Assembly: GCA_963675035.1 (NCBI GenBank)
Contig: OY776113.1
Span: forward strand, 145,569,559 to 145,633,558
Source: Allygus modestus
Lineage: Eukaryota; Arthropoda; Insecta; Hemiptera; Cicadellidae
Length of the DNA: 64,000 nt
Direction: 5' to 3'
The notes below the pieces were generated by a model. The model was not told where the DNA came from. It saw only the letters and a program-made list of their open reading frames with translations, and searched no databases. Of this stretch, positions 57,855 to 64,000 are shown piece after piece (the stretch's first letter is position 1; every line of letters starts with the position of its first letter). Both the position numbers and the translations under genes were made by a program.

Positions 57855-59410
57855 ATAAATTAATTTACAAATTAGAATACGTAAAATATTTATCAGAAAA
57901 CCGAACGCAACGGTGATGTTGAAACCAGAGTACAAAAAACCCCGACGGACAAAAACAGGAATGGGAATCAAACATGTCAAGCAAGCAGTACACGTGAGAG
58001 CACACAAGCAGTACTTGTCCAACGTGAGAACTACAACCTTGCAAAAATCCCCGCTAAAGATTTGAGAAACCAGTATGGCATAGAGGGTGGAGAGTCAAAA
58101 GATTTCGATTGGCCAGAGATCAAAATTTAGGGAAATGGAATGATTTTGGAAGGGGAAGTGAGAGAGGAGCAAGTTTTGGAGACGAAAAAGAGGGTCAGTC
58201 TTCGGAGAGTTATCAAGAGGACAGCGAAAGAGGAGAGTGAAAGTCGACGTCTTAACGGACCTGGATTGAGGAGGTTCAATTTAAACTTACGCTGACATTA
58301 CCAGCAAGGACTCAGAAGTCCAAATACAAACTCTCCAGCTGAAGCTTCAACGGCACCGAAGACCGCCGTAACCATCGACCACGGCATCGGTGGAGGGAGT
58401 CCAGAACGAGGCCTGAGGACTTCAACGGGGACTTCCCGAGGACCTTTCCAAGGACCTACCGAGGACCATCTCCGAGGACATTCCGAAGACCTAACCCCCT
58501 AGGATATTCTGAAGACCTAACCCCCGAGGAAAGGCGCGGCGCGGTACCTGGACTCGCGGCGATCCGCTACAGAAGCAGTTTCCTGATTGAAGGTTACGCA
58601 ACTCGGGTATGTCCCTGAATAGGTGTTCTGCAGTTAGTTCTGAGTTCATTTAATTTTAAAAAGTTGTAAGAGGTACAAATAAATCAGCACAAACCCTACA
58701 TTCAAATTGTAGGTCTCTCATAAATCTACAACCTATAAGAATCAGCTTCAGTTTTCGGCTCCCCTTTATATTAAAGCAAATCTTATATCATCAAATAATA
58801 ATAATACACGTTTTTCGCCACTAAAATGTTCAACAGGAATTCTACTGCACACTCTCTTTAATAGAACATTTCATCACCTGGGTTGAACTTTATGGGTTTT
58901 CATAGAAATTAATCTATGGCTATAATGTAGTAATATGTTTTATTTTGTTGAAAGAACGACTTTACTTAAAATCTATATGATTATTTTATTCATCTATTTA
59001 GTTGTCTGGATTATTTTTTCTCAAAATCTCAAACCCTATTCATAAGACCTATAAGACCAGTATTATGAATTATTTTTATTTGAGTTCTTTGCTCAACAAC
59101 ATTTTAATTTTATTCACCGGAAAATGAACTGAAACCCCCCTGACAAAATAATTTCCATTTTCCTAAATTTGTCTCTCTGGCCAATTGAAATAGTTGTTTC
59201 TGTGCCACACTGGTTTCTCAATTTTTAGCGGGGATTTTTGCAAGGTTGTAGTTCACACGTTCGGAGTGACGTGTACTGCTTGTTTGGCATGTTTGGTTTC
59301 TATTCCTGTTGTTTTCCGTCTGGCGTATTTCTGGTACTCAACATCGCCGTTGCGATCTCTTTGAATTGTGATGAATATTTTACGTATTTTAATTTGTCAA
59401 AGGAATTTAT
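57855..59410. mobile_element. Unit bounded by ~275-bp inverted repeats
   Basis: Left arm 57855-58135 and right arm 59140-59410 are diverged inverted copies sharing AATACGTAAAATATT, CAAGCAGTACACGT (CAAACAAGCAGTACACGT at the right) and AACTACAACCTTGCAAAAAT. The left arm has an extra AAGCAGTAC duplication. The centre holds a GC-rich patch (58400-58560) with repeated (C/A)GAGGAC(C/A)TTTCC-like words and AATAAATCAGCACAAACCC at 58677. No transposase or gag/pol frame seen. A third arm copy is at 61468. Confidence 0.72.
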
Positions 59411-61465
59411 TAATTAATCATTTTCAACGCCTTTATAACATCTTTTAACGGTGTACATCGAAAAAAGCTTAATTTGGTTAGAACATTTATTTTTCACGCT
59501 TATAATTGTTATGACCAACTTAAAATAACATGGAGAATTTACCCCAACTAAAATATTTCAAATGATATCGTCTCCATTTTCCGAGCGGCATCTATGGTTA
59601 TTCCTACAACAGATTAAATTGGAAATTTTTTGCTATCGAAATTAATTATTTTGTTTTAATTGTACCACCAAAAATGGGCATGTTTCAGAATAAAAGTTAA
59701 AAAATAAGATCCCTAAAATTTAAAACCTTTTAAAAAAGACTAGCATTTCTATTTTGACATCCCTTCAATTTGTACATCATGTTTTTTTTCTTAAAAACCT
59801 CATCTGTAGTTACATCTAATGAATCTAGAAACAGTTTCCTACTCTAAATATTTGTTAAGCTTTATACCGTCATGATTAACACATATCGAACAACATGCTT
59901 AAATTCATATTCTGTTTTAATATAGGCTGGGTAAGCAGGCGTTGCGCGAACCTACGTTATTACGTTTCCTCTGAGGCAGGGAGGTTCTTTAATTGATCCC
60001 TTTGATAGTGTATCGGTCCTTGAGTTCACAGAACGTCCGTCTACCCCCCCTCCCCCTCCCACCCACCTCGTTGGTTGTAGTAGACCTCGTGGTCACGAAC
60101 TAGCGAGGATCTGGGCGTTGAACCTAACCTCCCATCGGTCCATTAATTATCATACAGACGTCCAGCCTCTTAAATTTACTCGCCCAGTTTATTGCATAGC
60201 CGCAAAACGAACAATACGTTAAATTTATCTGTGAAACAGATTTATTGTAAAAAATAATTACTATCCAGACAGAGCTTGGTTGGTGGATTCCTTGCTGATC
60301 GCTCGACGGGTACCCTCTGAATATTCAGTGGTTGTTTGATTTCACATGCCTCAAATGGGTTTTGGATTGCAGGATGTCTGAATCGTGTTTTATTATGTGT
60401 AGTGCAATTAATGCAACCGTTTTTAAACCAGCTATACATATAACAAACCACTTACTAAAATGTAAATTCACCCAGAGGTTAACCGGAAAGCAAATGTTTC
60501 ACAATGATCAAACAACACATTGAGGCTCGGAGGCGTTTGAGGAATGTGTCAAATATTGTGTTACCCTCATAAAACCCGTCACTTTCACTTGCAATTTATG
60601 AGCACCACGGCATTTGGAGGCTGGTTGATGCGAACAATTTGGAGACTAATATGCTGTCGAAGCCTTTGTCCAAGATGGATTATTCTTAGGAGTTTGCTCA
60701 CGATAGTTTTGAAACAGCTTAACAATCGGGTAAAGCGGCGATATAATAGCTATTCTGGAATGTCAAGCTTGTAGGACTGTCACAGCGGAATTAAAAATCT
60801 GAACAATCTATAATGTTGTGGAATCATTTAATAAATGTATATCCAAGAGTGCTTCAGGTGCTTGTAAATTTACGTTGGAATAACGTAACCTAAATAACTT
60901 TCAAAGATGATGAATGTGGGTACTTCAATTTCAACAAAATTTGAACTGTATAATTTACAGTTAATAATAATTTACAGTTAATAAATAGAACAAATATATC
61001 TCACAATTGGATTGTCAGAACCTTTTCGCGAGTCTCTTCGAGTTTGAATTTAATGATCCTGGCTAAAGAATCAGTCGGTTATAGTCAATAACAAGGCTAC
61101 CCAAGGCATCTCACCCATTCTACACTCATCATTCATTCATATTCGCTTTAAAATACGCCATAGATTCGTCCGTGTCTTAGACAATGATTTAACTATGAAC
61201 TGCAGTTAGTTGCAGTTACTAATACTAATACTAATACTAATTGGTACTGCTTTCACGATAGATAATTAGTCACGATAGACATTAAAAATTGGGGGTTTTA
61301 ATTGTAATAACTTTCCAAACGGGTAAAAGATGTGTTAGATTTGTTTAATCATCTAAACATTTATACAAAGTAGCCATTGCATCAAGAGTGATAGGATTTT
61401 CCATGTTAAATTACAGTATACCCATTTAAAATCATCTGTAATACACAGTAAGCTGAAATTTGGCA
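59411..61465. other. Gene-free stretch
   Basis: Short frames at 60242-60774 are not recognisable. A C-rich run lies at 60044-60066 and a (CTAATA)n tract at about 61217-61240. Nothing else seen. Confidence 0.4.
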
Positions 61466-61467
61466 TG

Positions 61468-61620
61468 TATAATTTCCATTTCCCTAAATTTTTCTCTCTG
61501 GCCAATTGAAATAGTTGTTTCTGTGCCACACTGGTTTCTCAATTTTTAGCGGGGATTTTTGCAAGGTTGTAGTTCACACGTTCGGAGGGACGTGTACTGC
61601 TTGTTTGGCATGTTTGGTTA
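61468..61620. repeat. Third copy of the 57.9/59.1 kb arm
   Basis: Nearly identical to 59145-59300 in the same orientation (TCTCTGGCCAATTGAAATAG, TTTTTAGCGGGGATTTTTGC), ending at CATGTTTGGTT, beyond which the two differ. A solo arm or truncated copy. Confidence 0.9.
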
Positions 61621-61662
61621 ACCCCAAAACATAGTTAAATGTTTGGGGAAATGGTTTGGAAT

Positions 61663-61735
61663 TTCCTCTATAGGGAAGAAGCTATTACCGTAAGACTTAA
61701 GCCCGAGACCATGATAACTTTTATATTTTAAAACT
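61663..61735 (+). mobile_element. TTAGCGAATTTCC family, end fragment I
   Basis: GAATTTCCTCTATAGGGAAG, then AGCTATTACCGTAAGACTT and GAGACCATGATAACTTTT. Only the first 70 bp of the family is present. Confidence 0.8.
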
Positions 61736-61744
61736 TGGGAAATT

Positions 61745-62851
61745 GTGCGTTTTAAGATATAATTATTAGGAACGTTTTTACTGATATGACAAACAAGCTA
61801 GTAAAATATCAGTTCACTTGTTTTCAACATCCTGTACATCCTATAAATTGTACTTCAAAAAAACGGATACACCTCTTATTTTCTATTTGTTATTTTTTCA
61901 GGGGTCTCAAGCCTTTTAGGAACAAAACTCAAAAAGTTTGTTTTTAGATTTTGATGAAATTTTAAACAAAGGAACTTGTTACATCGACAATTTTGTACCC
62001 TAAAACGCGTGTTTTACACGCGTGAAAGTTTTACCTTCTTTTTGGGTGTCTCAGGTTTAAATCTTAATCAACAAAGAATAACTCATCGAGTGTTATTTTT
62101 GGACCCAAAAGCGATTTATTTTTTTTTCAGTAAATAATTAAATCTCCAGAACTGTTTGATTGCATATAGGTATTCAAATTTGGTATGGATTTTTAATTGA
62201 TGAAGAATTAAAAAAATCAGGTTAATTTATTGATCTGTTTCGAAATAACAGTTGTTTAAAGTTTTTAAATATAAAATACCATATGATTTAAAAAAGCAAC
62301 AGTATTATTTGTAGACCGTTTGCTTCCCTTTGAATGACATAACTCCCAAGACTATCGGACAAAGAAGCAGAGTAAAAACCTCCTAAAACATTGTGCATTG
62401 TTGCAAATAGTTGTTGTACTGTACTTTTTTTTATACACACTTGCGCAGTAATAGACTCTGTTGCAGCTATCCATTGTCCTATAGTTATGCAGTTATGTCA
62501 TTCGAAAGGGAACCGAACTGAAAGGGAGTCTTTTTTTGAATATGTTTATCAAAATTTACCTCAGGGTAATGTTTAGTTATTTATATTTTAAAACTTCAAA
62601 TGGGCGCCATTTTGAAACGGATTAGTAAATTATGTTTTTTTTAGATTATGATCAATTAATAATCTGATCTTGAGCCAAATTTGAAGTCAATCGGTTAAAC
62701 AGTTCTACACATATAAATTATTTAGTAAACAAATTGTGGCTACATGGGAAAGTGTGCGTTTTAAGATATAATTATTAGGAACGTATTTACTGATATGACA
62801 AACAAGCTAGTAAAATATCAGTTCACTTGTTTTCAACATCCTGTACATCCT
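61745..62851. repeat. 98-bp direct repeats 1,009 bp apart
   Basis: 61745-61842 and 62754-62851 match almost base for base (GTGCGTTTTAAGATATAATT … CATCCTGTACATCCT), in the same orientation. The 900 bp between them is AT-rich, with no coding sequence and no LTR signals (no TG…CA ends). They may be the edges of a tandem duplication or direct terminal repeats of an unknown element. Confidence 0.85.
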
Positions 62852-63059
62852 GTAACCTTTTTATGGACTATCAACTCCCTCCCTGTGATGGGATTTCTGA
62901 GACGCGACGCAGACGGTCCAAAGTGTTTACTTATCAATCGAGGGGGGGGGTATTAAAATTTAGCTTTAATTCCAAGTAGTTGTTTGGACAGTATCCTTTT
63001 CTTCCTGGTGTGACAGATTTTACTTTATACCCCTTTGGGATCGGGGATTACTTAATTTC

Positions 63060-63187
63060 CTTTTAGCGAATTTCCCCTATAGGGAAGAAGCTATTACCGT
63101 AGGTGGCATGGTAAGCCCGAGACCATGATAACTTTTCGTTTTGAGGTGCCCAGATGCCAAAAACACTATTCGTTCAAATTTATATTA

Positions 63188-63283
<96 letters not shown>

Positions 63284-64000
63284 GTTACCGCGATAACTTT
63301 TGAAAGAAACACCCGATTTTGATGAAATTTGGCACAAATGTGGAGAGTAGCATTTATGACTTTAAGTTCGAAAACCAGATCGATCGCACTATGGGAAGGG
63401 GGTTTTATGGGGGTTTACAATTTTCCAAAAATCAGTATTTTGCAAATTTGATCCCAAAATGTTAAAAACACTCAATTTTGGTTATAGCCATTTTATAGAG
63501 CTTAAAAAACAAATAATTTAGTATTTTGAATCATTAACCTAGGTTGCGGAGAAAATCCAAAAAAAACGTGTCCCATGTTAATCTTATGGGAAAAAGGTTT
63601 TTAGATTTTTCTCAGATAGTTTTACTAAAAACTTCACATTTCTGTTTATTAATGTGTTTAGCTCAACAAAACAAACATTTTGGTGTTTTAATCGCTGTTC
63701 TACGCCCAACCGTTGCAGAGATATTGAAAGTGCTAAACACAGTACGTTGTCCAATGTTATCTTTATGGAGAATAAATAAAATTCTATATCTCGATTATTT
63801 TTGAATGTATATTGCTGAAACTTGGTATGTGGCTTCAACTAGTTGTGGTATTAGCACAAAAAACAAATTTTTTGTTGATAGTCCCCGTAGCAGCAAACCT
63901 GCATACTCGGCCCCCATGTTATTCATATGGAGAATAAGTAAAGTTGTATATCTCCCTTAATTATGAACCTAAATTAATAAAACTTGGTATATAGCTTTAC
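63060..64000 (+). mobile_element. TTAGCGAATTTCC family, copy J (runs off the window)
   Basis: The longest and best copy: TTTTAGCGAATTTCCCC, GAAGAAGCTATTACCGTAG, AAAACACTATTCGTTC, a long (TA)n(GT)n tract, TTCGAAAACCAGATCGATCG, ATCATTAACCTAGG, CTAAACACAGTACGTTGTCC, and the far segment GCAGCAAACCTGCATACTC. The other end lies beyond the window. The frames at 63544-63838 on both strands are not gene-like. Confidence 0.88.
63193..63281. repeat. (TA)n(GT)n microsatellite inside copy J
   Basis: About 22 TA units then about 21 GT units, at the family's fixed internal site. Confidence 0.95.

Noticed and set aside
61745..62851. LTR retrotransposon
   Set aside because: Repeats are under 100 bp, lack TG…CA ends and a primer site, and the interior has no gag or pol.

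Overview
This is AT-rich animal DNA, most likely from an insect. Support comes from non-LTR retrotransposon relics, hAT, PIF/Harbinger, mariner-like and pogo-like elements, arthropod-style TCAGT initiators, and a eukaryotic exon/splice-donor boundary. A hemipteran is possible, but the sequence alone cannot fix the order. There is no bacterial operon, rRNA gene, CRISPR array or clean tRNA gene. Nearly all open frames are chance-sized; the meaningful ones are decayed transposon proteins plus one short first exon.

Layout. 1-4.6 kb: the remains of a long multidomain non-LTR (LINE) element on +. In order it carries a NEDP1/SENP8-like cysteine protease, an SGNH-hydrolase-like domain, a TARG1/OARD1-like macrodomain, a linker and an APE-type endonuclease, followed by a reverse-transcriptase piece in inverted orientation. 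The protease is split just before its catalytic Cys by a 1,107-bp PIF/Harbinger-like element (TAA duplication). This domain train is the most novel item in the window. 5.8-12.2 kb: a possible LINE 3' end, two copies of a TTAGCGAATTTCC-ended family, a foldback element, and two LINE C-terminal pieces around a 1,631-bp hAT element with an 8-bp duplication. 15.5-16.1 kb: a hAT MITE with an 8-bp duplication. 19.1-20.0 kb: a 39/42-bp minisatellite that is open in several frames and reads as a Pro/Tyr-rich repeat on -. 21.1-21.4 kb: a probable promoter and signal-peptide first exon of a host gene (+), with a splice donor at 21395. No second exon was recognised, so much of the DNA after it may be intron.

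25-64 kb: almost wholly repeats. These are copies of two related TTAG(C/T)GAATTTCC subfamilies, several carrying (TA)n/(GT)n tracts at the same internal place; long foldback elements at 32.8, 38.8 and 48.7 kb; a 93-bp triplicate at 37.4 kb; two elements with GGCGG-CCACAC ends at 41.7 and 51.0 kb, the latter containing a 101-bp array; a LINE C-terminus with a (GATTCT)n tail at 44.5 kb; a pogo-like MITE at 55.5 kb; a dimeric tRNA-derived repeat at 56.35 kb; and a long inverted-repeat unit at 57.9-59.4 kb with a third arm copy at 61.5 kb.

The genes do not form a pathway. The coherent picture is a transposon-rich intergenic or intronic region of an insect chromosome with layered insertions. All domain calls come from reading the translations by eye; no search was run.
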